Origin: Pholis gunnellus
Taxonomy: Eukaryota; Chordata; Actinopteri; Perciformes; Pholidae
DNA length: 64,000 nucleotides
Direction of reading: 5' to 3'
NCBI GenBank assembly: GCA_910591455.2
Contig: OU342806.1
Span: forward strand, 22,014,535 to 22,078,534
Positions 50,386-62,634 of the stretch are shown piece after piece. How positions within the stretch are numbered: the first letter of the stretch is position 1; every line of letters starts with the position of its first letter. The translations under genes were made by a program, and so were the position numbers. Below the pieces are notes generated by a model. The model was not told the origin of the DNA, made no database searches, and worked only from the letters and a program-made list of their open reading frames with translations.

Positions 50386-51223
50386 TTCTGGAAAACATGC
50401 ATCAATCAATGCGATTGGTTGCCAAGCTTCAAGAGGACAGCTCCTCTCTGTTTCGCCGACGCCGGAGGATGAGCGCAGAGGAAGAAGAGAGGAGAGTGGC
50501 GTGCTGTGCACAGCGTAACTCTTGTTGGAAAATCAAAGGGTAGCTCTGAAGTATTTTAGTTTAGTTTCTTCATCTATTTGTTAGCCTAAATGAACTGAAT
50601 CCAGTGTTCACATTAAGATTTCAAACCCATTTTCTAAACAAATGCAATGTGTTCAACGTCTTCCCTCAGGTATGCATGTATTTTTTCCTTAAGTGAAAGA
50701 ATGGACACACGCTTCTTACAGGCTCCTGCATTGCCGGCAGGTGTCGGCACACTAACAGCATGTGTGTTCGGTGTTAATTGGCCCATCACATCTGCTGGCT
50801 GTAATTATGTAGTTGTGTAGTGTAGTGTTTCTGACAGGCAGAACCTGCCGGGATGATCACGAGACACAGGAAGCGATTAGAGCCGAAACCTTCGCTACAG
50901 TCAAATGATCAGCGTGACGTCTCAGAGTTCGGAGCTCTTTATCTGTGCGGTGTGTGTGCTCTTATATGGACCCGTTTGACTTCCAGGCTTTAAGTGTACG
51001 GATGTCTTTGGCATTTGAATAAGCTTTAGGTCAAGGTGAGGGTTAGGGACGAGCACATGTATTATGACCTGTGTGAAGGTCGTCTATGGCACACTTACAT
51101 CTAATTCCCAAATCCACCTGACAAATAATTACTACACGTGATGTATATATGGCATGCTGGGTGTGTGTGTGTTTGCCATCTGTTGAGATGTGCAGCATCA
51201 GCAGTTTGAGCGTAGCATGTGGT

Positions 51224-51343
<120 letters not shown>

Positions 51344-52497
51344 GTATGAAGGATGAGCTGCCATGTTGGATATCCAGTGATGCTTGTTCAGGGAATTTCT
51401 TCACCTCTCACACACACACTCACAGGTATTTATCTCTTTCTCAATGTTCTGGGAAGTGTGATATCACTCTGCACTTTGTCTGAACTCTTAAAGCTTTGGT
51501 ACTTTCTTTTATATTTCTTTCAAAGAGATCATTTTAAACCAAAGTAAAGATTTCAATTAATTAATCTCCATATTTGTTGAACTTTAGGCTCCCCTACAGA
51601 CACATTTTCAAATGTTTGCACGTCTGGAGCTGACCTGCTGTGCAATGACTTAAAGACTCTCTAGCTTACACTAGAAATTAATTGGAATTAAAGAACTGGA
51701 ACAATGCCTCTATATCCCCACCACAGGTACCACATTAAACAGTTCTTTTGCAGGAAAAGATATCTGGCCATCAGTTGTTATCCTGTTAGACATTTAGAAT
51801 GTTTGAGGTGACAGTGATATTAGACGAAAGGCCAGGTTGGCTTGATAGACATCAGCTCCGCTGCGAGCAGAGCAACAGCACATCGTGTACAGATCGAGGA
51901 CGATAAGGGGACCGCTGAGAAAGGAAGTCACGGAGAAGGAAGACACAAAAGAGAAAAAAACCTCGGACAGCGGAGGGACATGAAGACGACACGGTGCGAG
52001 TCCCACCGAGACTAAAGCAACGCTCAGCTCGAGTGGGTTCATTTACAGCGACGGCCGCTCACTCTGCTGCTGATCACCGGCTGATGAACAAAGCCCAGTG
52101 GCTGCCTCCTGAGTGTGCATTTACATCTAGGGCCGAGGCATCAAACGCGCCTGTCAAATGTGGAGTGAGTGTTGCAAAGACGAGCAGGAGACGGGGAGGG
52201 GTAACGGTCAAAAAGACTCCCCGATTCAGACACCTTCGTGACTTTGTGTCCGGTTGGATGATGCAGAGAGGAAGCAGGACGACTCCTCTGACCAGCTATA
52301 TGTTGTCTTGCACAAACATTAACATTGTATTAACACTGTGTACTTGTTTCGGACTTGTATACACACTTGTAAGTGCTGCAGCACAGTTTCACTCTCGTAA
52401 GAAACTGTGCTTCTCTAATTCTTTATTCTCCTGCAGGCAGTTTTGGATCCCTGCTGGGAAACATGTTTCCATTATGCAAAACTGACTCAAGGCAACA

Positions 52498-52501
<4 letters not shown>

Positions 52502-52543
<42 letters not shown>
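52502..52543. repeat. (GT)n microsatellite, about 42 bp
   Basis: A GT array on the plus strand in intron 1; CA in the pre-mRNA. Confidence 0.96.
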
Positions 52544-52545
<2 letters not shown>

Positions 52546-53339
52546 GTGGGCTTTCGAGTGCCTCTCATCACCATCAAAGCTGCAGCCTGTCAGGTAAGAG
52601 CGCAGTGAGTGAGTGCTGCTGTTCAGTTCCATTACTTTCTCTGGTTGAAGATGCTTTTTATGACCGAAACTTCTCTTAAAATTGGTCACGGTGTTTTACC
52701 CAAGCGGCGATGAGAATTGAAAAAGTCCTTCTGTTTCCCATACGCTCCCCTCTGAGCCGTCAGCCATATGAAGGAATAGTTCACCATCATGAGGCGCTCG
52801 TTTGCTTTCTCTCCGAGACGAGATGAGAAGATCGATATCACGCTCATGCCTGGTCTGGCTCCAGAATACACCCGCTAACACCTCTAAAGCTCACAGATTA
52901 ACATGCTGCATCTCACTTGTTTAATCCGCGCATGAACAGAAATGTAACAATGTCGATGTGTGGCTTTAGGAGAAGTTGCGAGCTGAACTAGTTCTTGTTG
53001 AACAGTCGGTAAAGTGACTGTGTGCAGCTTCCTGAGGTCTCGTCATCACAGGGAAGTTGCCAGGTTCGGTACCATCGAACCTGTAAAATGGCTCTACGGC
53101 CGTATTAAACAAACGAGACACAACGTGCGATCCGTGCGCAGTCTCATCAGTGAGTTTAAGAGGTTTCTAAGAGGAAATAGAACCGGAGTAGAACGGACAT
53201 CCCCATTCAAATCAACGTAGCAGGACGGTCAGAGACGAGGCGTAGAGAGCCAGAGTAAATGAGTACAATTGAACAATCGAATGCTTCATCTCGACACTCG
53301 TTTCACAGCTATTGCCAGAAGAGTTACATCTTTGTGCGT

Positions 53340-53438
53340 CTCACTTTCTGTAACCAGAGTCGCATTAAAGCGGCGCAAGCTAGCGTGCTCATTCCACCAA
53401 AGCTTTAATGCAACTCTGGTTACAGAAAGTAAAGTGAG
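53340..53438. repeat. imperfect inverted repeat, arms about 32-37 nt, spacer about 30 nt
   Basis: The arm 53340-53371 (CTCACTTTCTGTAACCAGAG...) is nearly the reverse complement of 53402-53438 (GCTTTAATGCAACTCTGGTT...), with one mismatch and a small insertion. It may be a foldback or MITE remnant. No target-site duplication was found. Confidence 0.88.
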
Positions 53439-53727
53439 CTGAAGAAGCGGAAAAGCTACTGCGCCACTGATGTTTGTCGTCACCATAACAACGAACAACA
53501 ATCCCCATTGTTCATAAAGTGGTATGTTTAAGTGTTTGCACATGCGTGTTTACTGCCGTGTTACCTGCCATATGAGCGACTGCATATAAGCTCAGGATGT
53601 AATAACTTTGTTATTGTAAAACTCATAAGACACACAGTCATAGAGGCAGACCTACAGCGATGTGACGGGAGAGATAGTGGAAACTAGCGACGAGCAAACA
53701 GCTGTGTGGGCGTTAAACCAAACCACC

Positions 53728-53729
<2 letters not shown>

Positions 53730-53816
<87 letters not shown>
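53730..53816. repeat. (CA)n microsatellite, about 87 bp
   Basis: A pure CA array on the plus strand in intron 1; UG in the pre-mRNA. Confidence 0.98.
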
Positions 53817-54808
53817 AGGCGAGAGTATGTGGATAAGATCTACAGCTAAACTCATTTCCCACAGTCCACTCAATAATGTTGGTGTGAGGGTTACGGCCAC
53901 CACAGGAAATCAATGTGACGGCCCACACCGGAGTGTGTGACGGTGTGTGTGTGTGTGTGTGTGTTTCGTCTTTAAAGTCACACTTCCTGCTGTGCTGTGA
54001 GTTACTGTCAGTAGCTACGAGGTTAACGCCCCGAAAGGAAAAACAAGAAGAGACATGTAGCCGTTGCTCGATTTTCTTTTTGCAAATTCACATAATCTTT
54101 CTAAATTAGTCAATGAAGACCTGTTGCCAACAGGACTACTGAACCATTTGACCTCAATGTATGTTTTTGGTACGAATTGAAAAGTGTCTGTAGCACACTG
54201 TGTATGAAGAACACCAAGCACTGAAAGCTGCACAGTCATCATTGTGTTCAGGTGACATTTAATGCTCGATAACTTTGGCTTCTTCTGTTAAATGAGGAAA
54301 AGGGTTTTTGCAGACACATTTATTTTTCATACTCCCGAAAGTAAGGTATAAAAAAAAGCATCATCTTGTGAATGGTACTAAAACCCGTAAAAGTATCGTA
54401 TATCATCACAGCTCCTCACAAGACATGATGATTGCGGTGAGGAGAAGGTTTGCCCTTGAACAAACTGTTCCAGTTTAACGTTAAAAGGAAACATCCCTGG
54501 GCTTTTATTTAACATACACCATGTTCTTTTTACTAAAACACCAACATTAACATCAATCTTATAAAAGAAAAAAAGCTCCTGACACACAAAGCAGCCTAAG
54601 CAGACCAGTCAAAAATGTCCATATAGTCAGATGTTGGTTGCATTTACTAGTAAGTCTCCGTACGATGGAAACACATCGCAGTGACGGAAAGGCAAATATC
54701 AGCCTTTGGACATGCTTCTCCGTCTGCACTTGAGAACACATGCACACGTTTGTCTGTTTCCTTTTATTCTTATAAGCATTTTGTATATATATCGCCATCA
54801 CATTCAGT

Positions 54809-54841
54809 GTTCTATACGCAACAGGAAGTTGCGTATAGAAC
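54809..54841. repeat. perfect hairpin, 14-bp arms, 5-nt loop
   Basis: GTTCTATACGCAAC at 54809-54822 is the exact reverse complement of 54828-54841. Confidence 0.93.
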
Positions 54842-55877
54842 CGCTTGTTAAGGATTTGAGAGCTCGGTGCAGTTACGGATTAACACACTAATCTGTGTAG
54901 CTGTGCATTGGTGTGCATGTGCATCTTTGCAGGTGCTAAACATTTAGACGAAACACATGAGAGAGGACGGAGACGAGGAAGCCATGTCGGAAAGCACAAT
55001 ATGTCGACAAGCTTAACATTTGAATAGAAAGCCTGGAGAAGCACACTCCTAACAGTGTGAGGTGCAGACGTAATGACCTTGTCTTTAACAGTAAAGTTAT
55101 CTAAAAATCAATGGCATAAAGATGTAAATATTTACATGTCTTGCATTAGAAACGCTGTGACAATGAGCCTGACGGGGGGAGGAAGCCAGCAACAGACATG
55201 TGGAAGAACCTGTATGTTTGACATCTGTTAAGACAAGGTCAGAAAACAGCAAGAGAAATGGAGGATGGATCAGGAATGACTGTCATTTTGGAACTGAATA
55301 TGATAACTGGTGTTAAAAGAGGATGCCAATCTCTCCCGACCCCTCGGGTCACCCCTTTTTCTGTGCGAGCCATGGATCCATTTTGTCCTGATTATAGCTC
55401 ATCACGAGCTGTCGGCTCCCAACCACTCCACTCCCAAAACTGTTGCTATGCAGGAGTCACTTCACAACCCCTCTCTCTTCTAAAAACACTGCCGAGACAA
55501 ATACACACAACAGGGGGCGGTGACAAAGAGCAGAGAAGAAGAAATATGGCAGAGTGTGTGTGTGTGTGTGTGTACCCCTGTTATTACAGGGAGGAGGAAG
55601 AAAATTGCTGCTTCAAAGTGATAAGTATACAGCTGCATCTGCTTCTCTTTGCTGCTGGAGAAGCCACCTCTGGCTCTGACTGACAGAGGAGAGGAAGAGG
55701 AGAGGTCAGCTGAGGGAACGACAGCTAAAGAAAAAAAGACGAAGAAGAAATGACGACATGTGGTCGCATGCACAAACGTCGACTTCTATTCCAACCTGGA
55801 CTTGCATCACAGAAGCGTAAAACTGTACGCAGATGTAGAACATGTAATAAAAGAGAACACACACACACACACACACT

Positions 55878-56154
<277 letters not shown>

Positions 56155-56284
56155 AACACACACACGCACACACACACACCGAGTCAGACAGAGCGTCCTG
56201 TTTATCCATCGAAAGACTAATTCAGTTAGCCGACCTTCATGTTGGAGGAACTCCTGCTGAGCATCTAAGACCTGCAAAGAGGAG

Positions 56285-56317
<33 letters not shown>

Positions 56318-56479
56318 AGAGGATGGAGCATCGGGAAATTAAAACGAGAAAGAGAGAAAAAATGAAGAAAAAAAAAACTAATCGAGACGCAAAAATGAAA
56401 TGAGGAGCAGAGGGGAGGGGAAAAAAAGGACGCAGGGCTACCGGAGATGAAATAACTAATAAAAGAAAAAGGACGGAGT

Positions 56480-56690
56480 GTAAATAAGTGCGTACCTCTT
56501 GGAGCGCCGCAGCATGCTTCTCTCGGGCAGTGAGAAATTGGAGAGCACCGTCCAGAAGGAGTCAGACATGCTAACGCAGACGCGGCACCATCGCGCTGAC
56601 ACCCGGGCAGACGATGTGGTTGGCAAACAGACGCCGGCTTCAGCCCGTCACACCGGCGAGAGGGAGTGTGCGTGAGAGCTGCGGGTGTGT
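56480..56690 (-). promoter_or_regulatory. CpG-rich segment around mast2 exon 1 (possible promoter/5' UTR)
   Basis: CpG dinucleotides are clustered over and just upstream of the ATG (for example CGCGCTGACACCCGGGCAGA in the plus sense), unlike the AT-rich surroundings. This fits a CpG-island-like promoter for the short-N-terminus transcript. No TATA box is placed convincingly, and the transcription start is unknown. Confidence 0.35.
56496..56569 (-). CDS. mast2: mast2 coding exon 1 (N-terminus, residues 1-24)
   Basis: The ATG is at 56569-56567 and the exon ends in phase 2 at a GTACGC donor. It encodes MSDSFWTVLSNFSLPERSML and five more residues. This resembles the MAST1 start (MSDSLWTALSNFSM...) more than the long human MAST2 N-terminus. 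It joins exon 2 to give SKSCRTSNRKSL, the usual family junction. I chose this start because of that similarity and the exact phase match. Confidence 0.85.
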
Positions 56691-57777
56691 CTATCCTCTC
56701 CTCCCTCTCTCTCTCTCTCTCTTTTCTCTGATCCTCTCTCTCTCTCCACCCAGCAGATCTCCCTCCCTCCCTGATGCTCTTTTTCTTCTTCTCACACCTC
56801 TGTTTCTGAGCTCTGATCGACCTCCACATATACAGCAGAGCAGGGACAGAAGGGTTATCCCTTTACAGACGATTGATTGCACCGGTGACATTTACCTGCC
56901 GATAACCTTCTCACGCACACAGCTGGTGTTTCCTCATGTTTAGGTTAAAGGACCTTTTCCACAGCGGGAACTGTTTCAGGACCTCGGGAACCCTTTTAAG
57001 GAACTCGTTCCTGCGTTCAGACTGAAGGAAGCAGGTTCTTTCCTCTGACACCACGGTGATATGACGATTTATGCCATGAGACATTGAACATGTTTCTACC
57101 AGCAGATATTTTTGCCATATTATTTACTGTATACTGTACGACAGTATCCATCCCTTTAACACCTTTTGGTGCATATATGCGTTTGTATATTGTATCCATA
57201 GCACCCACCCATACTGACATAGCACCTTGACCCTCAAAAAGTTTTGCTTTCTGATGACCCAGGAACTATCAGACAGGAGTATTTTCACAATAATGAAAAC
57301 AATGGGGAGAGGGGAGGGTAACGACATTTTTCTTATTTTTTATCTCATGACCGCTCAGATTTATCTTGCAACCCATTAAAAAGGTTCTGACTACCAATGT
57401 GACTGTTGCATTGTTTATAGACGATAACAACCAAGATATCTAGTTTGACCTCCTGACAGTGATCTGAAATGTTTCTCATTTAATATCTTGAGAGAGCTCA
57501 TTCACAGCTATCACACGAGGCCAAATGAGCTTGTTGTAACGGAGCCAAACAGGTTGGACGTGCGAGCATCCTCAGTTTGTGATGTAGCTCCTGTGGCTCC
57601 TCGGTACATTAAGCTATTTGGATATTGGTGAGTAAAATAGCAGTTGTGGCCAAAACTACAAAAAAAAGTTGCAAAACAAACTGAATGTTCCTTGTAAGTA
57701 GCCAGAAGAAGACTCTAGTAAGTGGATGTAGTAATCGGCTCATTAGCAGGTGTGTTAAGAGGTGACACGGCTCTTAC

Positions 57778-57981
57778 CTCCAGAGGAAGGGGTTTCCTCG
57801 CTGGTGAACAGGGGCTGACAGAGGGCCGTCAGAGGAACAGAGGGAGGGAGAGGAGGAGGACAGGGGGGACAGGGGGACGACGGGGGGCTGAACGACGGAG
57901 GGATGAAAGGAAGTGGGGGACAGCAGGTGCTGGAGGAGGCTGCTGTTGCCGTGGCAACGCAGCTGAGCCGGCGACCAGATT
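57778..57981 (-). other. mast2: candidate upstream coding exon 1b (204 nt, phase 2-2)
   Basis: In the mast2 sense CCTCCTCTGTTGGCAG is a strong acceptor and CTGGAG/GTAAGA a strong donor. The enclosed 204 nt are open in the phase that would join exon 2. The predicted segment is Ser/Pro/Leu-rich (for example PLSPLSSSSPSLCSSDGPLS). It would replace exon 1 in a transcript from an upstream promoter. I do not recognise it from mammalian MAST proteins. Confidence 0.32.
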
Positions 57982-58076
57982 CTGCCAACAGAGGAGGGAG
58001 GGGAGGAGTGGAAGAAAGGAGGAAGAGAGGAGGAAGTGAGCCGGGTAAGGAGGGATGTGTGAAGAGGGCGGCTTGG

Positions 58077-58079
<3 letters not shown>

Positions 58080-58121
<42 letters not shown>
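58080..58121. repeat. (GT)n microsatellite, about 42 bp
   Basis: A GT array on the plus strand, about 100 bp upstream of candidate exon 1b in the mast2 sense. Confidence 0.96.
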
Positions 58122-58122
<1 letters not shown>

Positions 58123-60334
58123 CGTGAAGAGACATCAATCTGTTCTTTAACATCTGTTCTATCACTTTTCTTCTCCATCTGCTCTGCTGCACCTCAGCAT
58201 GTTATAAATAGTGCGCACATTTAGGATGTCACTTTAATAGTTTAGACTACAATGATTTGAACGGTTCAATCTAAAACAATGAATAACTGCAACAGAGACA
58301 CAAGTAGTGTCTTCAAGCTTCACAGCAGTCACTGTGAGGCACTCGTGACTCTAAAACTAAATGCATGCACAAAAGAGGCATGAAGTCAAAGAACAAGTAT
58401 TTTGATATTGATTGTAGACGTTTCAGGCGTGTCTGTAGACTGTAGATTTAAGAGTTTTTGGTAAAAGCTTTACTCGACAGTGTCCGACAGCCCTGAGGTC
58501 GCACTGTTAGACGCATGCAGCTCCAGTGCTCAGTGTGTGAGTTCAGCAGCAGTGTCGGGCTCTAGCCGCTGATCCGTACGCTCTCTGCCTGCCCGCAGAT
58601 GTCCCCTCGCAGCGGGCAGGAAGCCTCGCGCATAAACTTATCACAGTTGGAAACCGCTGGACAGAAAGTTCTGGATCAACTTCACAGAGCTCAGTCAGGG
58701 GTCCAAAGTCAAACTGAAACAAAGGCTGGATTTACTGTCTCAGGAAGAAGCACAGACACCAGCTCAAGAATTCCAAACTGTTGGAAAACTTTTAGGTCGA
58801 CCTGTTAATTGAAACGGCCTGAAAACATTTCCCCAGGCTCTACCGTTCAGATGGCACAAAGGGGCATGAGAGCCTTATGGTGGTGGTCTCCATGCCCCTC
58901 CCCCCACCCCCCTGCCGGGTGGGGACAGAATGGGTGAGACCACCTGCTGGGAAGTCAAGGGCTACACATACATTTTAGTATGTGCAGTGCTCCCCCCCCC
59001 CCCCCCCCCTTACATAATGCAGAGCCATCTGCGGTGCACCGCCACAGTTTCAGCACGGCCATCGCAGGCACAAAATTAAAGACAATTTCATGATGAAATG
59101 CTGGATCTCGTTGGATGGTAAGTCCAGCCATCTGGCACACGCGAGAGGGAGAACAGGGCTGCTGTCAGATGCTGCTGGAGAGCAGCTCGACCAGGTTTAA
59201 AAGGTCGAGTTTTGGGGAAGGGGTCACATGAAGGCCATTTGGACAGGATTCATTTACGAAACGTGATCAGAGTCCAGAACCGAGACCACGTCGATCACAC
59301 AGACTGCATGGAGGTTTTCTTGTTGGGTCCATACAAGAGATCTTGTGCAATGCACCTGCTCTAGAGAATTAGTTCATTTAACTGTGAACCTTACCATCCA
59401 ATATACTTGTATTTGAGTAGTTTCTAATGAAGTATGAATGGTGCAACACTTGTGTTTGGACACAGAGACACTGGAGTCCGTTGAGCTGATGAAGCACTTC
59501 CCTCCCTGCTGGTATCTCACTCTGATACCTACTCGTGTTGCCGTTCCACCGGCTCGGTATGTATGTACACTATGCATGTTCTGTATTATGACTGTAAGCC
59601 AAACTTACCCCCCCCCCAACTCTTCACACCCATATACAGTATCTAGTGATAGTGACCTAGCCACAGAAACAATGTCAGCCTGTCAGGCATGTATTCTCTC
59701 TCTCCCTCTCTTTCCACACTAATCTTTGTTTGTCGTTAGTTGTGATATTCAGCCGGTATTGGTAATTGTTCATTTCACAGCTAATAACAGAAAGGTATAC
59801 ATCCTGACAGAGAGAAAGGTATGTTTACATCCAGGTGTTTCACAATTTTGGAGAAACTTTTAATAAAGTAATTGAAGGAAACGGCAAATGTGCCTTCAAG
59901 GAGCATCAAGTAGCGCCAGCTTCTTTAAAGCTTCTCTTTAAAGTCGATTAAAGAGATTGCATAGTTGATTTCCGCATTTCGTTTATTTAATTACTTATAT
60001 TTCGTGTCCTCTGCAGAAGGAACTGTGCATACTTTTTTCCTCTAGCACCACAATCAGGTCAAAATGTATATTTCTCCAATATTTAGTGACCAAATATTAG
60101 CCTTAGCTATATTTTGTGTTTAATGCCAATCAGCAAATGTTAGCGCGCTGACATGCTAAATCAAGATGGAGAACAGTACACCTGCTAAACATCCGCATGT
60201 TGCGGTTGCCCATATTACAGCATGGGTGTAGAGTTACACTCATGGATGTAAACATACTGGAGCCACAAAGTAAAAACTAAAAAAAAGGTAAAAAGATACA
60301 TGAATAGTTGCCTTGATATGAATGTGACCTGCAT

Positions 60335-60483
<149 letters not shown>

Positions 60484-60486
60484 TAC

Positions 60487-60590
60487 TGGAGGTGGAGGCG
60501 TGGGGCTCCCGCTCTCTCCTTCCTCCTCTTCATCTTGTGTCCCGGGACAAAAGGCTCAACTGTAATCTCTGATAATCCACCGGGCTGCAT
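60487..60590 (-). other. mast2: candidate alternative first exon 1a with ATG (104 nt, phase 2)
   Basis: An ATG at 60590 has an in-frame TGA six codons upstream. From it 34 codons stay open (MQPGGLSEITVEPFVPGHKM then KRRKERAGAP...) to a strong donor CTCCA/GTAAGAGAG in phase 2, which suits both exon 1b and exon 2. The internal MKRR recalls the MKRS start of human MAST2, but four residues prove nothing. The intron continues as (GA)n and then (UG)n. Confidence 0.3.
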
Positions 60591-60864
60591 GAGCTCATCT
60601 GTCCGTCAAACACGTACTGCACTGTCCATCTTCCAGCTCCACACTGAACCAAAAACCGGCCCACAGTTAGTCCTCCATGAGCCAAACCCCTGACTTTTAT
60701 ATATAAAGGAATGTGTGTGTGTGTGTTACGTCAGCACCTGCTCTTATCTCCAGACAGAGACACACACACACACACACACAGTTATGTGAGGTATCTGGGG
60801 TAGAGTGTTCCCTCACCAGCAAGCACGGACTTGCTGAGTCACAAACTAAGAGGCCGTTTTAAAG

Positions 60865-60896
<32 letters not shown>

Positions 60897-61858
60897 GCAG
60901 CCTGTAGAGCGACGTCCAGACCACGCTCATATTTATCTGAGCACAGGAAGCCAACTCCGTCTATTGCACAGCCTTCCTTCTTCTTCATGTATAAAAAATA
61001 ATCCAAAAATGTCTCTGAGTCAGATGTAATGTCAGAGGATAAAAAGGAAACTGGTCCAGTCTAGTTGCTGGTAGCGGACCCTCGGCTCCTGCCACCGATC
61101 CACCAGACAGAAGGCTCAGAGGGACGCTCCCCGGCTGCATGAACCCAGGAGCAGAGTGCCGTTTCCTGGGTACAGGCTGCCCGTTTAATCCCTCTCAGTT
61201 CCTGGAAGTCTCAGCTTGTCTGTGATCAGTCTGTCCGCTGTGAGACGAGAGGACTGACTGAGTCCTCAACGAACAGCAGCGAGAGGGACAGAGGGAGGGA
61301 GGGAGGGAGGAGGGTGAGGGAGGCGGGAATATGAAGGCAGGACGGAAGACTGAGATGTCTTCACTGCTTCATACTCATTGTTTAGTTTTTATTGTCTAAA
61401 GAAGTAGATTTTTCTACAGTATTTTCAACTGTAGAAATAACAACAACTTCCTGTTCACGTTCATGTAAAAAGCAGGACTGATGAATAAACAGTTACATGT
61501 CCTGTTTATAAGAGAACGGTGCTAATCTTATCTTCTTATTTTATTGGCCATGTAATAACTTCTAGTTAAGCAAACTTAAATAAGTGACTATGCTTCCAGT
61601 TAATGCCACCGTGTTCTGAGGTATTTTTTTCTTTTGATGACCGTACCTTACGGGGAAACTTCTCTTCCTCTTTCTGACACTTGGACTCGGGGGACGTTGT
61701 CCCGATATGATCAGACCAGCTGTCCTCTCGGTCTGTGCTCTGGTTTCTGAGAAGCCCGGGGACAACGCTGACCCTAATGGGCTAAATGCAGCTCTCAAGC
61801 CAGATTGCTAATTCATAAACAATGGACTGGATCACGGACGGCTCTGACTAGGGTAGGG

Positions 61859-61988
<130 letters not shown>

Positions 61989-62517
61989 AATGTGGACTGA
62001 TTACTGACGCAAGGGCAGCCACAGGATACGAGAATGTCATTACACACCAACCTGGACTTGTGTGTGTGCCATGAGAATATGTTGCCACTTTAAAATGAAA
62101 CATGTTCCTCCTTGTCCCCCTTGCAGAGACTATGTTCTTGATCTTACTGAGAGCCATCAGAGGAATGATTAATCTAACTGATTCATTCAGTTGAGTTCAA
62201 GATGATGAATTGAATTAGGAAAGTACCCAACGGCAAACAAGCATCTTCTGTGTCTCTGCAAAGCCCTCCGTGAGCTGCTGATATGAAGCACTCACTCCCA
62301 ATATAGTCATCAGGAGGAGAACATCCTGCAGTGCGACTCATTGGGTTACCATGAAATATGTTCTGTTTGGGCAAAAATAAAAAAGTATGAAAATATGATC
62401 TGATTTGAGGCAAACAGAAAGCAACGATAAAAAAAACAGCATCTGACAGATTGACAGCAGGTAGACTTTGTTTCAGTTCCATCACTTCCCTCCGAGCTCT
62501 CTGCAGAGCCTGAAGAT

Positions 62518-62634
<117 letters not shown>

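Noticed and set aside
56235..56271. 37-nt block (VLDAQQEFLQHE in one frame) after a strong polypyrimidine tract and CAG, in intron 1
   Set aside because: The donor would be the weak GTCGGC, its length breaks the reading frame between exons 1 and 2, and exons 1 and 2 already join in perfect phase with a conserved junction.
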